Assembly (NCBI RefSeq): GCF_030272615.1
Contig: NC_081407.1
Span: 100,981,897-101,045,896 of the forward strand
Length of the DNA stretch: 64,000 bases
DNA from: Cryptomeria japonica
Lineage: Eukaryota; Streptophyta; Pinopsida; Cupressales; Cupressaceae
Reading direction: 5' to 3'
Shown here: piece by piece, positions 48,250 through 59,275 of the stretch
How the letters are laid out: each line of letters starts with the position of its first letter
How positions within the stretch are numbered: position 1 is the stretch's first letter
The notes under the pieces: generated by a model
What the model saw: the letters and a program-made list of their open reading frames with translations, nothing else
Databases searched by the model: none
Told to the model about the DNA's origin: nothing
Position numbers and translations under genes: made by a program

Positions 48250-48610
48250 TCCTCCTTCTTTTTAGATCTTAGCTTGTCCTCTTCCACCTTCTTTTTCTCT
48301 TCTTCCCACTTCTCCTCTTATTTTTGCTTCTTTTCTTCTTCATCCTTCTTCTTCTTCTCTTCTTCCTGCTTCCTCTTCTCCTCTTCCTCTCTCTTCTTCT
48401 ATTCCTGTTTCTTTTCTTCATCCTTCCATTTCTCTTCTTCTTTCTTCTCTGCTTCTTTCTTCTTCTTTTCTTCCTATTATTTCTTATTCTTTTCTTCTTT
48501 TCTTTTTTCCTCTTCCTCTTTCCTCTTTTCCTCCTGTTTCCTCTTTTCCTCTTCATCTGCCTGTTTCTTCTTTTCTTCTTCTTGTTGCTTCTTTTCATTC
48601 TCTACCTATT
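48250..48610 (-). other. E/K-rich helix-coding tract in element B ORF2
   Basis: The minus strand is almost pure purine, with repeats of gaagaagag type. In the ORF2 frame it reads EEKRKQEEKRKEEEEKRKEE and similar, typical of a single alpha helix or coiled coil. Other frames give R/K-rich or, on plus, S/F-rich or L/F-rich artefacts. Confidence 0.75.
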
Positions 48611-51049
48611 TTGCCTATCCAACAGCTTTTGTTGGTGTAGCTGGAGTAACATTTTCTCTGTTCAAGGCATCAACATCAATGGGTTCCATTTGATCAGTGA
48701 CCAGTTCCTCTTCATTGTCATATACCTCATCCGATTTGTTGATTTTTGGTTCTTTCTCTGCTCTCTTGTTGGCTTCAACCACTTGATGCAACTTTACAAT
48801 GGATTGAGCAAGGGAGTGGGTATCTTTTACCACTTTTGGTACTTTTCCTTCTAGCAACAGGAGTCTCCTTCTTCTCATGAAGAAGATGCCCTTATATTTT
48901 TCTATAATTACATAAAGTTTAGAATTGGGCACATCAAGAAAGTATTGTGCAAATACTTCCTCTCTTATTTCCTATTCCTTCTCTATGGCAATGCACCATT
49001 TGTTATCTAAAGAATTAAATAAAGAATCAGGTGTCTCAGATTTAATTTCTGATGGCCACTGGTCATTAACACATAAGTATTTAATGACTCTTGTTCAACC
49101 TATTCCTTCTCATCATCATTAAAATCATCAAAGCATTATTTCAAATCTCTAAGAACTTTTCTTCTAATATTCTTAATGGTTCTTTGACAATGTGTCAAAG
49201 GTTTGTAGGAGGAAATATCAATATTTACTGGTGTAGATGTTGCCAGTTCATTGCTGGTTGTCTTTGTCTTTTTCCTCGTCTGCCTAGTCTTCTTAGGCTA
49301 TTCTTCAGACATAGTGTCCTTTGAGTCTAGTATGTTGCCTTTTGCCTTCCGCTTTCTTTCAAACACTTTGGCAGGTGCTGCATCCGGTTTCTTCTTTGTT
49401 GGTGACCGCTTGGTCACTTTGGGACTTGCTGTAGTAATCGGTGCTGATACAAAAGGCACTGCCTTTCCCTTCTTTGCTGATGGTTCTTCAACCAGTGTAA
49501 CCCTTTCCAAATAGGTGTCAGTTCTTTTTTCCTTTGGGTCAAGGGGTGAGGTGATTAGGGTAGAAGCATACCCATCCAACATGTCATACATTACCTCATA
49601 TCCCATGGGTTCCACTTCTTCCTATCTAGGCTCAACCGCCTCCATTATGCACTCATCAACATTGATGGTGAAGCAAATATCATCTTCATATTTTTTGACA
49701 ATATCACCTGATATTCTCACCCTTTAGCTCATTTTGCATCTAAACTCATCAAAGTATTTGTTCAAAACTTCTAGATAACTGGTTCCAACTGCTTGAAGGC
49801 TTTCCTTGATTTGCTTCATAATTGGTTGGTCGACAGACCACATAATATCTCCAACTCTTGGGAAGTAACCTTGGAAGTAGAAGAACAACCCAACCAATAG
49901 TTTTCCAAACTTAAATCTTAAGGCATTATCCTGTTTGATCGACTTTAGGTTCACCAAAAGTTGCCTATGCATACAGGTGCATAGATCAAATGATGCATCT
50001 TCTTTGATCATCCTGTAAGCCGCATTTACTGCTGCAGCAAAGATAGAGTTGATCCTGCTAGCGTAGAATGTCTAGTAACCTATTACCATGTAGGCATACT
50101 TGAACAACTCATCCTTGATGGGATTGATGGTCATTCCCTGTTGGTCGCTCACCGAACCAGTGAGCTTGGTCATTTCAGTCTTACTAATCTTCCTTAGGGC
50201 TGGCACTTCACCGATGTTACAGAAATCAGTGACGACATGAATCACTTTCGGTGTGATGTCATGCATCTGCTCTAAATACATCTTGTCACCGTGCACTCTT
50301 CTTAGAATGATGCAGATGTGATCATTTGTAAACTCTTCAAGGAAATAGATTGCATTGTGAAGCTTCTTCTTTTCCAAAATGTTGAATTCCGATTTGATCT
50401 TCTTATCCTTCCCGTAGAATAAAATTAACTAAGAGTGGATCATTAGAGATCCTATGTCTTCAATTTTACAATCAATATAGTTGGAAATGCCTTCCTTAAC
50501 TATGACACCGGTGGGTACTTGGGTTAGGGCATTTTATTTTGCCTTCCATTAGATGAAATCTACTGAATCAATGGGTGCACTTGAGCTAGAGTGTGATGCG
50601 GAAGCCATGATAAATAGAGAAATTTGAAAAATACCTTTGTAAATCAAAATTTAGGGCTTGTAGATTCCACTTTTCCACACAATCCTTTGGTTGCAGAAAT
50701 ACCGCTTTGAGTTCTACACTCAGCCAACATATATTAGCTTCAGATTTTTCTTCAAGGTTTTGAAAATCCTTTGAATCGTAATGCAAACCGCCTTTCCTTG
50801 ATCTGCTCTTGAAAACTTCTTCGCTTCTAAAAATAATAAGTGAAAAATGACTTGAAAATTCCTTTTAAACAGATTTTCCACCTACCATAATAAATGCTCC
50901 ATTATTAGGGTGTAAACCCTAATTTGCCTTTTACCATTTCTGGTCTTCTGCCAAATGACAGGTATCACATACCAGTTAAGGTCTTTTACCGGTGTAAACT
51001 AGGGGTTCAAAATATTTCACCATTTGCTCCCCCTAAGCTTTTCTGATGC

Positions 51050-52355
51050 TTAGTTTGCCAGTTCCGTGACTTCCACACTTGGTGCAGAAACCAGTTCTTC
51101 TTGATTCACTTCTTCTTGCTTCTTTTTCCATGTTTTCTTCATATCCGCTTGAACAGTTTCAACATCAATCTTTCCTTCTGGAGTGACTGGTATATCATCA
51201 GATATATTCTTTCTCATTCTGCAGAATCTCATTGTATGACCTAGTTTGTTGCAATAATAGCAAATCATTCCAAGTGCTCTCCATGGTCCATTATTCATGT
51301 TTCCATTCTTCCTTCTACATGTTGCAACAGTGTGCTCATTACCATGACAAATCAAATAGGTTTCTCTCCATCTAGTTGCCGCTTGATAGCCACTGCTATC
51401 TGACTGATGATTATAGGTATTAAACTGGTTTGGATTCTGGTTCCTAGAGGGTTCAGGAAAAACTCCTTGACTCCATTGAGGATACCTTCCAATGTTGTGC
51501 ATGACATACCTACATTCAAATGCTCTATGCCCAAACTTGTTGCATGCATAACAATTACCAATGAATCTATTGGGTCTAGGTTTATCATTTAGAAAATAAG
51601 GAAAATTATTGTAAGCCTTACTTCTACATACATTGGCAGTGTGTCCTTCCTTGAGACAATTAAAGCAAACAGGTTTGAACTTTTGCTTACCTTTATCCTT
51701 TGGTGCCGGTTGCTTCTTTGATACTCCATCTTTTGTTCCAGAGGTCTCACCTTCCTCATATTCAGAGAAGCCGAGTCCATTAGTATTCTTTACCAGTATA
51801 GCTGATTCAAGCTTTTGCTCTAGCTTAACAATGCTCTTATTGATTTTGTCAAGTATTTCCTTTGACTCAGTGAGTTCTTTGGAAATAGCAGCATTGGATT
51901 CTTTCAAGATTACATTCTCAGAGATAGCTAAGTTTAGTTCGCCTTGCATTTCTTCTTTTTCCATTTTTCTTTCTTGGAGATGAGCAGTTAGTGAACTGAT
52001 TTCTTGCTTTAGCTTGGAGATCTCATGATCTTTGTCTTTATTACATCTTCAGTTTTCCTCCGGTTCTCAAGCTCTTGACACATTCAGATAGTCAGTCCTT
52101 CCGACTCCTTTCTTAGGTTGTATTGGACTCATTCAGTTTTTCCACTTCTTGAACTAGGGCTTCCATGTCCGCTTCATTAGAAGAACTATTTTTAGTTAGC
52201 TCCACCAGTTTTTTAGCATGCTATCTTCTTTTTGCCTGAGATGCCTTATATTTGACTTTGAGCTCATCATAGGCTTGCTCAGTCTGAGTGAGTCAATGAG
52301 TAAGTTCCCTCACAGTGTATTCCCCCAAATCTCTTTCCAAGTGGTTAGACTTATA
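51050..52355 (-). pseudogene. Element B ORF1: coiled-coil protein with four zinc knuckles
   Basis: Probably the Gag-like RNA-binding protein. Coding begins close to the primer site (LERDLGEYTVRELTH at about 52340) and has stops and a frameshift before a clean 304-codon frame from 51964. That frame holds a coiled coil (residues 1-60), then knuckles CFNCLKEGHTANVC, CYACNKFGHRAFEC, YLICHGNEHTVATC and CYYCNKLGHTMRFC, and ends at 51050 with VSAPSVEVTELAN. The third knuckle has Tyr instead of the first Cys, as in element A. Frame integrity over 304 codons makes it the best-preserved ORF of this family. Confidence 0.82.
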
Positions 52356-52363
52356 GAAAGGTT

Positions 52364-52376
52364 GGCTCTGATACCA
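52364..52376 (-). promoter_or_regulatory. Primer-binding site of element B
   Basis: The minus strand reads tggtatcagagcc two bases inside the 5' LTR, identical to the Copia 1 and Copia 2 sites. Confidence 0.9.
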
Positions 52377-52378
52377 AT

Positions 52379-53500
52379 TGATGAATATTAAGAGGGGGGG
52401 GAGTGAATTAGTATACCAAAAATTATTATACTTAAACACTTAAATAGTCTAGCAGTAAACCAGTAAAACAATTTTACAAATAAACCAGTTAACACACATG
52501 CAAACCAAATAGAAAACAAGGCATTCACCCACAAAAGTACAATCACCATAACACAAGAGATTTTGACATGGAAACCCAAATGGGAAAAACCACGGTGAGA
52601 TGAAACTCACAAGTAACTATTTGCAGAATAGTAACCAGACTGGTTAAGGTCATACAATGTTCTTTACCAGAACAGATTCTGTTAGGAATCTCAATCTCTG
52701 TTAGGAGATAAGTCTGATTAAAGACTACCTTGTGAGAGGATTTTAGATCCACAATTGTGAACCACCTTGTTAGAGGATTTACAGAGGCTCTATCAAACCT
52801 ACCCGGTTAAGGATTTTTAGACTTGTTGAAGATGCAAGTGATCAACAAGTGAGTGATCTAAATACTAGCACAATATGCTTGGTTAGATCCTTGATAGCTC
52901 ATTATTAATGCATTTTAGCATTACTTCAATCTTCAGACACTTCTCACACTTTTCTTTCACACAAACCTATTCTTCTTCTATGATCGCACACGCAAATAAT
53001 CTCAGCAATCACCTTAAACCCTAACAACTACTAAAACCCTAGACATGATGTCCTTAAAAGGAATCTAATTTCATGTCGGTCCAATAGGATTATATTGTAA
53101 GTTCCTAGGTTCAGTGTATCTAGACACATTTGGTAACATGACACACAATCACCATCAAAGTATCAGTGGATGGTAACTCATCACAGAGTGTTACCGGTTC
53201 ATACAATTTTACCGATTATCAGTTGGTAACTCATCATAGAGTATTACTGGTTCATACAACTTTACAAATTATCGGTTGGCAAAAATGAAGACTGAAAAAA
53301 TGATAACTGCCGCTTTAGTTCCTTTGCTTCGTTCCACTTGAGATCCTGGAACTACTTGAGGTCTTCATGCCGCTTGAGATTGGTAACACCAGTTTGGAAC
53401 AAATATCGGTTGAGCATAACTCACTCATTCAGAAAGTGATCTCAAAGCAAGTGTGTGTCCATCAATGACAATCACAACAAAATCATAAAAAATGCCAACA
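52379..53500 (-). repeat. 5' LTR of element B
   Basis: Partner of 45165-46306, ending tgccaaca next to the second aaaaa duplication at 53501-53505. Confidence 0.92.
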
Positions 53501-53505
53501 AAAAA

Positions 53506-54259
53506 TTCCTAAAGGTCTAGTTGGAAGTAAGTATGAAGATAAAGCACCCTTTAAATGTTTTAACTGCAATAAAGTTGGTCATATGACATCTAGTTGTCTT
53601 GATAGACATGTAAGATTGAAAAAAGAAGCTAAAAGAACATATAAGCCTAACCCTGAATATCAGAGATATAGATTTAAGAAGAATAGAGACAAATCTTGTT
53701 ACTATGCTGATGAAGGAGTTACTGATGATTCTGATGAGGAACCGACAGACAATGGATGAGATTTTGTTGCTATAACAGAAGATCAACTAGCACCTACTAT
53801 TCAACTAGTAGAGTAGGCCCTAGTAGCTAAAATTGAAGATAAGAATGAATGGATCATTGATTCAGGATGTTCACATCATATGATTGGTGATAAGAGTAAA
53901 TTTTTAACCTTTTAGGAATACAATGGAGGTCTAGTAAGATTTGGAGATGATAAAGCTTATTTGATCAAAGGAAAAGGGACCATATCTTTTGAGGGTAAGC
54001 ACAATACTGATAATGTTTACTATGTTGAAGGTTTGAAGCATATCTTTTGAGTGTTGGTCAATTAGTTGAAAAAGGTTTTCAGTTACAATTCAAGAAGGGT
54101 AAATGCAAAATCATGAACAAAACTGGTTTGAAAATTGCAACAAGTAATCAAACTAGAGGTAATATCTTTCATTTGAATAACTATGAGAAGGCATGCTTGA
54201 TTGCACAGATTGATGAAAGTTGGTTATGGCATAAGAGACTTTGTCATGTAAATTTTGAC
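53506..54259 (+). pseudogene. gag-pol: Copia 2 gag C-terminus, protease and pre-integrase
   Basis: Continuation of the gene started at 44385. Zinc knuckle CFNCNKVGHMTSSC (about 53559-53600), acidic linker, then protease motif WIIDSGCSHHM (about 53849-53881). Stops at about 53757, 53814 and 53913 and a frameshift near 54045 break it. The pre-integrase block LWHKRLCHVNFD ends at 54259, where a terminal-inverted-repeat element begins. Confidence 0.9.
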
Positions 54260-55259
54260 TGCAGGGTGAACTCACAATACTGTTTCCCACTTTTTGACCA
54301 ACTTTGACACTTAGATGAATATTTTGCAAAAAATCTTCACTTTCCGACACCTATAACTTTTAAACTGTTAATAATCTGAAGATGATGTAAACTAGTGATT
54401 TGTAACATCTTTTTTGTAGATTCTAAATATAGTTTTTTCAATTTTTTTTGAATAAAATTTTGTTGATTTTTCCATCTCCCTCAAAAGTAGTTTTTTACAG
54501 CAAACAAATTTTTTTAAGAGTGATGTGCATCCCGAAACGTATAAATTTTTTTCTATAAATGATAAAAACTTATCTCTTTTAAATTTTGGTTTGTAACATC
54601 AATACCCAGGGCATGCAACTAGTTTGATAGTGATATGTTGAATATTTTTTATTTTATTAAGTTTTGAAGTCCGACTAATTATAATTTAGATATAGGTGTA
54701 CGTTTGAACACATAACTTGTTCTATATATATCGAAATTCAGTTTTTTTTTTTTGTTAGAAAGAAGACATCAATACCTAGTGCATAGATATTTTTCAGATT
54801 TTGTTTGAATTAGTTTACTATTTTTCGCAATTCATTGAACAAAGAAGTTCATATTCGGTGAAAAACCTACATTGATAAAAAATAAAATAAAAATATATTA
54901 ATGAAATTAAATATACTAAAAATTATACTATTTGGAAATCTTATAATAAGGACTAAATCCTTAATAAAACAAAACTTCAAAATGAATTCGTTTGACCCCT
55001 CAAAAGCTAATGTAAAATTTGTTTTTTATTAACATTTGATAGATGCAAAGGAGACTCCATTGCAAGTATGATTTAGAAGTAGAGAGGTTCTATCCAAGAA
55101 ATTTTGATCTAAGAGCCTTTGATCTAACTCTCTTCAATTAATTACTTCAAATGGGGCCTCTTAAAGCTTAAATCATTATATTTTCTAAAAAATGTATGAT
55201 TTCAGCAAAAATCAGGATGTACCAAAAAGTGGGAACTAGCTTTGTGAGTTCACCCTGCA
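54260..55259. mobile_element. 1000-bp terminal-inverted-repeat element (MITE-like)
   Basis: The ends tgcagggtgaactcacaa and its exact reverse complement extend into a 37-bp inverted repeat with four mismatches (ttcccactttttg is also shared). The interior is AT-rich, with no transposase and a repeated 'catcaatacc' phrase. It splits the integrase coding of Copia 2. No target duplication is visible; by comparison with paralogues about four bases of target seem to be missing. Superfamily is unassigned. Confidence 0.82.
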
Positions 55260-56038
55260 TTATAAAAATCAGTACAACTAAGGCAGTAAGGGATTTACCT
55301 AAGATTGTTAAACCTCACAATCTGGTATGTAAGGAATGTCAATTTGGAAAGCAAGTCAGAGCATCTTTTAAGAGTATTCCAAAAAAATCCAATAATGTTC
55401 TTGTTTTAATTCATACTAATTTATGTGGTCCAGCAAGAACTAGAAGTTTACAAGGAGATAGATATTTTATGCTAATTATTGATGATTATTCTAGAATGTG
55501 TTGGGTTACTTTTGTCAGGGAGAAATCAAAAGCTTTTGGGAAATTCAAATTATTCAAGGTGATGGTAGAAAATGTAACTGGTAAGAAAATCAAATGTTTA
55601 AGATTAGATCAAGGAGGTGAATTAACATCTAAAGAATTTAATACATTCTGTGAAGTGAATGGGATCATAAGACATTTATCAGCACCTCAGACACCCCAGG
55701 AAAATGGAGTTGTGGAAAGGAAGAACATAACTATTTTGGATGTAGCTAGAAGTATGATGTCAAAAGAAAACCTACCTCATGTATATTGGAGAGAAGCAGG
55801 CAATACAATAGTTTATACATTCAACAAAGTTCACATCAAAGGTGAAACCGGTAAGACCCCTCATGAACTATGGTTTGGTAATACTCCTACTCTTAAATAT
55901 TTCAAAATATTTGGAAGTAAATGCTATATTAGAAGAGACGAGTATATTGGAAAATTTGATCCTAGAAGTGATGAAGGAATATTTCTTGGTTATTCATCTA
56001 AGAGTAAGGCATATAGATGTTTTAACAAGAGATTGTAG
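55260..56038 (+). pseudogene. gag-pol: Copia 2 integrase
   Basis: The frame resumes as IIKISTTKAVRDL and continues uninterrupted to a TAG at 56036. It shows the Cys pair (CKECQFGK), the catalytic region IHTNLCGP (Asn where Asp is expected, a damaging change), LDQGGEL and VVERKN, and the C-terminal KTPHELWFGNTP...IFGSKCYIRR, FDPRSDEGIFLGYSS. The ATG at 55196 lies in the inserted element and is not a real start. Confidence 0.92.
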
Positions 56039-56098
56039 AAAATTGTTGAAAGTGCAAATGTGAAGATTGATGAATAGTTTAGAGGAAATTCAAGGTAC

Positions 56099-57048
56099 AT
56101 GGACTCTGAACTAGCAATAGAGATAATAAAAAATGAACCTACAATGAGCACACTGGTACAAAATGTTGATCGAGTTACATCGGAATCATCTGAGGATTCA
56201 ACAGTGATTGAGGAACAACAACAAGTAAAAACACCCCGGTATGTAAGATTGAACCACTCTGACGATCAGATAATTGGAAACAAGTATCAAGGTGTTATGA
56301 CTAGAGGAAGACTGACAAATCAAGAGGTATGTCTTATTTCTCAAATTGAACCAACATCAATTAATGAGGCATGTGAAGATAAACACTGGATTAAAGCTAT
56401 GGAAGATGAATTGGAACAAATTGAAAAGAATAACACATGGACATTGGTTCCCCGACCTAAAGACAAAAATGTAATTGGAACTAAATGGGTATTCATGAAT
56501 AAACTTAATGAAGATGGTAAGGTAATTAGAAAAAAAGCAAGACTAGTGTGTAAGGGATATTCTTAGAAAGAAGGAGTTGATTATAATGAAACATTTGTAC
56601 CGGTAGCTAGAATTGAGGCAGTCAGATTATTCTTGGCTTATGCAGCACACAAGAACTATAAAGTATATCAAATGGATGTTAAATGTGTAGTTTTGAATGG
56701 TAATCTTGAAGAGGAAGTTTATATTGAACAACCTAATGGATTTTCATGACAAATGACAAAGATATGGTTTGCAGGCTAAGGAAAGCTTTGTATGGACTAA
56801 AGCAAGCTCCTAGAGCTTGGTATGCTAGATTGGACAAATATCTTTTGAAGATTGGTTACACTAAAGGTAATGCTGACAACAATCTATATTACAAAGTGAC
56901 TAATGATGACATATTGGTTATAGAATTTTTTGTTGATGATATAATCTTTGGAGGAGAAGATGGATTATGTAAAGACTTTTCTAATAAGATGAAGGAAGAA
57001 TTTGAAATGTCTATGATTGGGGAGATAAAATTATTTTTAGGATTGTAG
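56099..57048 (+). pseudogene. gag-pol: Copia 2 reverse transcriptase
   Basis: Blocks: IGTKWVFMNKLNEDGKVI, KARLVCKGYS, then a TAG at 56564, VYQMDVKCVVLNG, a one-base shift near 56745, ALYGLKQAPRAWY, FFVDDIIFGGED and MIGEIKLFLGL, ending at TAG 57046. The VKCVVLNG block differs from the usual VKSAFLNG. Catalytic Asp residues of FVDD are retained. Confidence 0.92.
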
Positions 57049-57882
57049 ATTTCACAGATAGATAAAGGTATATTCATAAATAAATCAAAGTATTTGAAAG
57101 AGTTACTTAAGAAATTTGGCATGGAAAACTCTAAACCGGTAAGCACACCTATGACTACAACTGATAAACTATTATTGAAGGATGAATCAACGCCTATTAA
57201 TCCGACTAGGTACAAGTCTATGATAGGAGGTTTACTGTATTTGACACAAACAAGACCTGATATTATGAATGTAGTATGTATTGTTTCAATATTTCAGAGT
57301 AATCCTAAAGAAAATCATGAATCAACAGTGAAAAGAGTTTTCTGGTACCTACAAGGCACTACAAATCTTGGCTTATGGTATCCTAGAGATGAAAACTTTG
57401 ATTTATGTGCATATACAAATGCAAATTGGGTAGGAGATGTAGATGATAGAAAAAGTACCACCATTGGATCAATTTTTCTTGGTAGCAGATTAATTTCTTG
57501 GTTGAGCAAGAAACAAAGTTGTACATCTTTATCAATAATAGAATTAGAATATGTTGCAGTAGCAACTAATTGCACATAGGTATTATGGATTAAACAAATG
57601 TTGAAGGACATAAAGGTAAAATGCAAGGAACCTATAACTATTTACTGTGATAATTTGGTAGCAATTGATATGTCTAAGAATCCGGTATTTCACTCAAAAA
57701 CTAAACATGTTTCTATCAAATTCAATTTTCTAAAAGAAAATGTTGAAGCAAAAGAAGTGAAATTGGTTTATGTGAATACTAAAGAGCAGATTGCAGATAT
57801 TTTTACTAAACCTTTGCCTAAGAAAACCTTTGAATATCTCAGAGAGAAGCTTGGGGTTATACCCCCACTGGTAGAGACTTAG
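57049..57882 (+). pseudogene. gag-pol: Copia 2 RNase H
   Basis: Same frame as the 3' half of reverse transcriptase: YLTQTRPDIMNVV, VKRVFWYLQGT, YTNANWVGDVDDRKSTTIG, SRLISWLSKKQSC, ELEYVAVATNCT, stop at 57577, then CDNLVAIDMSKNPVFHSKTK and IFTKPLPKKTFEYLREKLGV. It ends at TAG 57880. The first catalytic Asp is Asn (NANW for NADW), and one stop precedes the final third. Confidence 0.92.
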
Positions 57883-58252
57883 ACAGTTGATGATTTTCAT
57901 CAACCGATAGAAATAACAGAGAAATATTCTGTTCCGACTTTGATGAGGAGAGATACTTCTTAGGGGGAGTAGTTGAATAAATTGATAAGTTGGTATTTTG
58001 TGATAAGTTCTTTGAATCTGGTTTTTGTATTGCTTTGGCATTTGATGTCAAAGGGGGAGAGATTGTTATGGAAAAACACATTATCCTTTGAGGGAGAGAT
58101 AGAGATTGTTATTTTGGGGAGAGATTGTTGGAGAGATTGTTATTCTCTATATTTTGATTTCTGGTTAATGATCTCTTTGCAAGATTGTTGGTTTTTGGTT
58201 TTTGGTTTTTGGCATTTCTATTTTGGCACTTTGATGGATTTTCCATCTTGTG
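57883..58252 (+). other. Copia 2 3' untranslated region with repeated purine tracts
   Basis: Non-coding. Contains gatgtcaaagggggagagat (58025-58044) and further ggggagagattgtt-like repeats to about 58135, then a (tttttgg)n run (about 58190-58212). The true tract next to the 3' LTR is at 63081-63092, after Copia 3. Confidence 0.7.
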
Positions 58253-58257
58253 TTGCC

Positions 58258-59151
58258 TGTTGGGAAAAATGGTGTCTCAACCTTGCATTTATGCGAGGTT
58301 ACTATTTATAGTAAGTTTTCATTTGAGCACGAAATGGTGTGAAACTCTCCCTGAAGCTTCTGGTTGGCTAGATAAGCATTCTGGTAAAGTTGCGTCGCAA
58401 GGTCACAGCTAGTTTTGAAGATATTAAAGTTTTCATCTTGGAGGGGTGCGATAAAATGTTTAAACTTAATTTTGGGGGCTTTAGAGGCTCCAAAATGCCT
58501 TGAAAAGTGGCTGTAACTGGCGCAGTGGGTTACGAGGTGATAGAGCACTTCATGAGCTTTCCGGCGCTTCAAACGGTTCATCAATCGAACACCCGCTTCT
58601 CAAGTTATGGCCTCCGGAAGTTTGTACTCCTGAAATAGAAAAAATAATTTGTATCGGATACATAAATGAGCTGTAAAAGGGAGCGACACATGTTGATGTG
58701 TGCTTTAACATGTCATAGGGCATCTAGAAGGGAGATAAGATTGGCTACACCTTATTAGGTGGTTTTAGCCCATGGTTTTGTAATACCGTTTGACGGTTTC
58801 TTGTATTGTATCTCCTATTTATGAGGTGTGTGAGATAGAGGTTGGGTGTAAGAGTCTTATGGCAATTGAGTTGCCTCTGAATCTCTGATTAGTGGTACTC
58901 CTACGAAGAGCTTGCTCTACAAGTATGTTGTAATCTATTTTTGATTGCTGAATAAAATATTAAGCTGCTTTTGGAGTGTGGGGTTTTTTTCCCGAAAGGG
59001 TTTTCCCCACGTAAATCACTGTGTTGTGGTATGAATGCTATTATATCTATTTCTATTTTTTGTAACTGTTGTAACGATCTAAAAAATTTTTGCATTACCC
59101 TCCTCTCAAGGTTAGTCTAGGAAGTTGTTTCCGCTACTTAACTTCCTTACA
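58258..59151 (+). repeat. 5' LTR of Copia 3
   Basis: Begins TG after ttgcc and ends ttaca. It contains ccgaaagggttttccccacg (about 58992-59011), a variant of the core seen in the other LTRs. Its last ~300 bp align with 62770-63068 with about 18-20 differences by eye, mostly transitions. Confidence 0.92.
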
Positions 59152-59153
59152 AG

Positions 59154-59166
59154 TGGTATCAGAGCC
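59154..59166 (+). promoter_or_regulatory. Primer-binding site of Copia 3
   Basis: tggtatcagagcc, initiator tRNA-Met type, lies two bases inside the 5' LTR. Confidence 0.9.
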
Positions 59167-59275
59167 TGATCACCTTTGGTTTCAATTGTGGGCAGTTGGG
59201 TTTTTTGAACTAATCCAGATTTGAGTGGGAGCTTGTGCAGAAGACACTTTTTGATCTTGTTGCAGGAATATTCAG

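Larger units (their letters stand above)
46584..50608 (-). pseudogene. Element B ORF2: unknown transposon protein (degraded)
   Basis: Start chosen at ATG 50608 (MASASHSSSS), parallel to element A. Blocks: 50377-50072 (ITPKVIHVVTDFCNIGEVPA, KLTGSVSDQQGMTI, YMVIGY) and 50011-49724 (FDLCTCMHRQLLVNLKSIK, FKFGKLLVGLFFYFQGYFPR, WSVDQPIMKQIKE). Then come a Pro/Lys/Ser-rich region with AKKGKAVPF and SPTKKKPDA (49615-49298), an E/K-rich helix (about 48250-48610), a helical segment cut at 48087 by a solo LTR, and a C-terminal coiled coil to 46584. Many in-frame stops are present. No catalytic motif is recognised. Function unknown. Confidence 0.72.
45165..53500 (-). mobile_element. Non-autonomous LTR retrotransposon with two unusual ORFs (element B)
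   Basis: LTRs 45165-46306 and 52379-53500 begin tgatgaata and end tgccaaca on the plus strand. The target duplication aaaaa is perfect (45160-45164 and 53501-53505), and removing the insert restores the Copia 2 gag frame. The primer site (ggctctgatacca on plus, 52364-52376) and purine tract (plus atctccccctttggca, 46307-46322) set minus orientation. The internal region carries ORF1 (coiled coil, four zinc knuckles) and ORF2 (unknown), with no pol. A solo LTR (47292-48082) interrupts ORF2. Confidence 0.92.

Noticed and set aside
48269-48598. Minus-strand Arg/Lys-rich ORF of 109 codons
   Set aside because: It is in a different frame from ORF2 and only reflects the gaagaagag repeats.
48235-48854. 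Plus-strand Ser/Phe-rich and Leu/Phe-rich ORFs (152 and 176 codons)
   Set aside because: They are the complement of the purine tract encoding the E/K-rich helix of element B ORF2. Their extreme composition is a low-complexity artefact.
55196-55259. Apparent N-terminal extension of the integrase ORF
   Set aside because: The ATG and first ~20 codons lie in the right terminal inverted repeat of the inserted element; integrase sequence begins at 55260.
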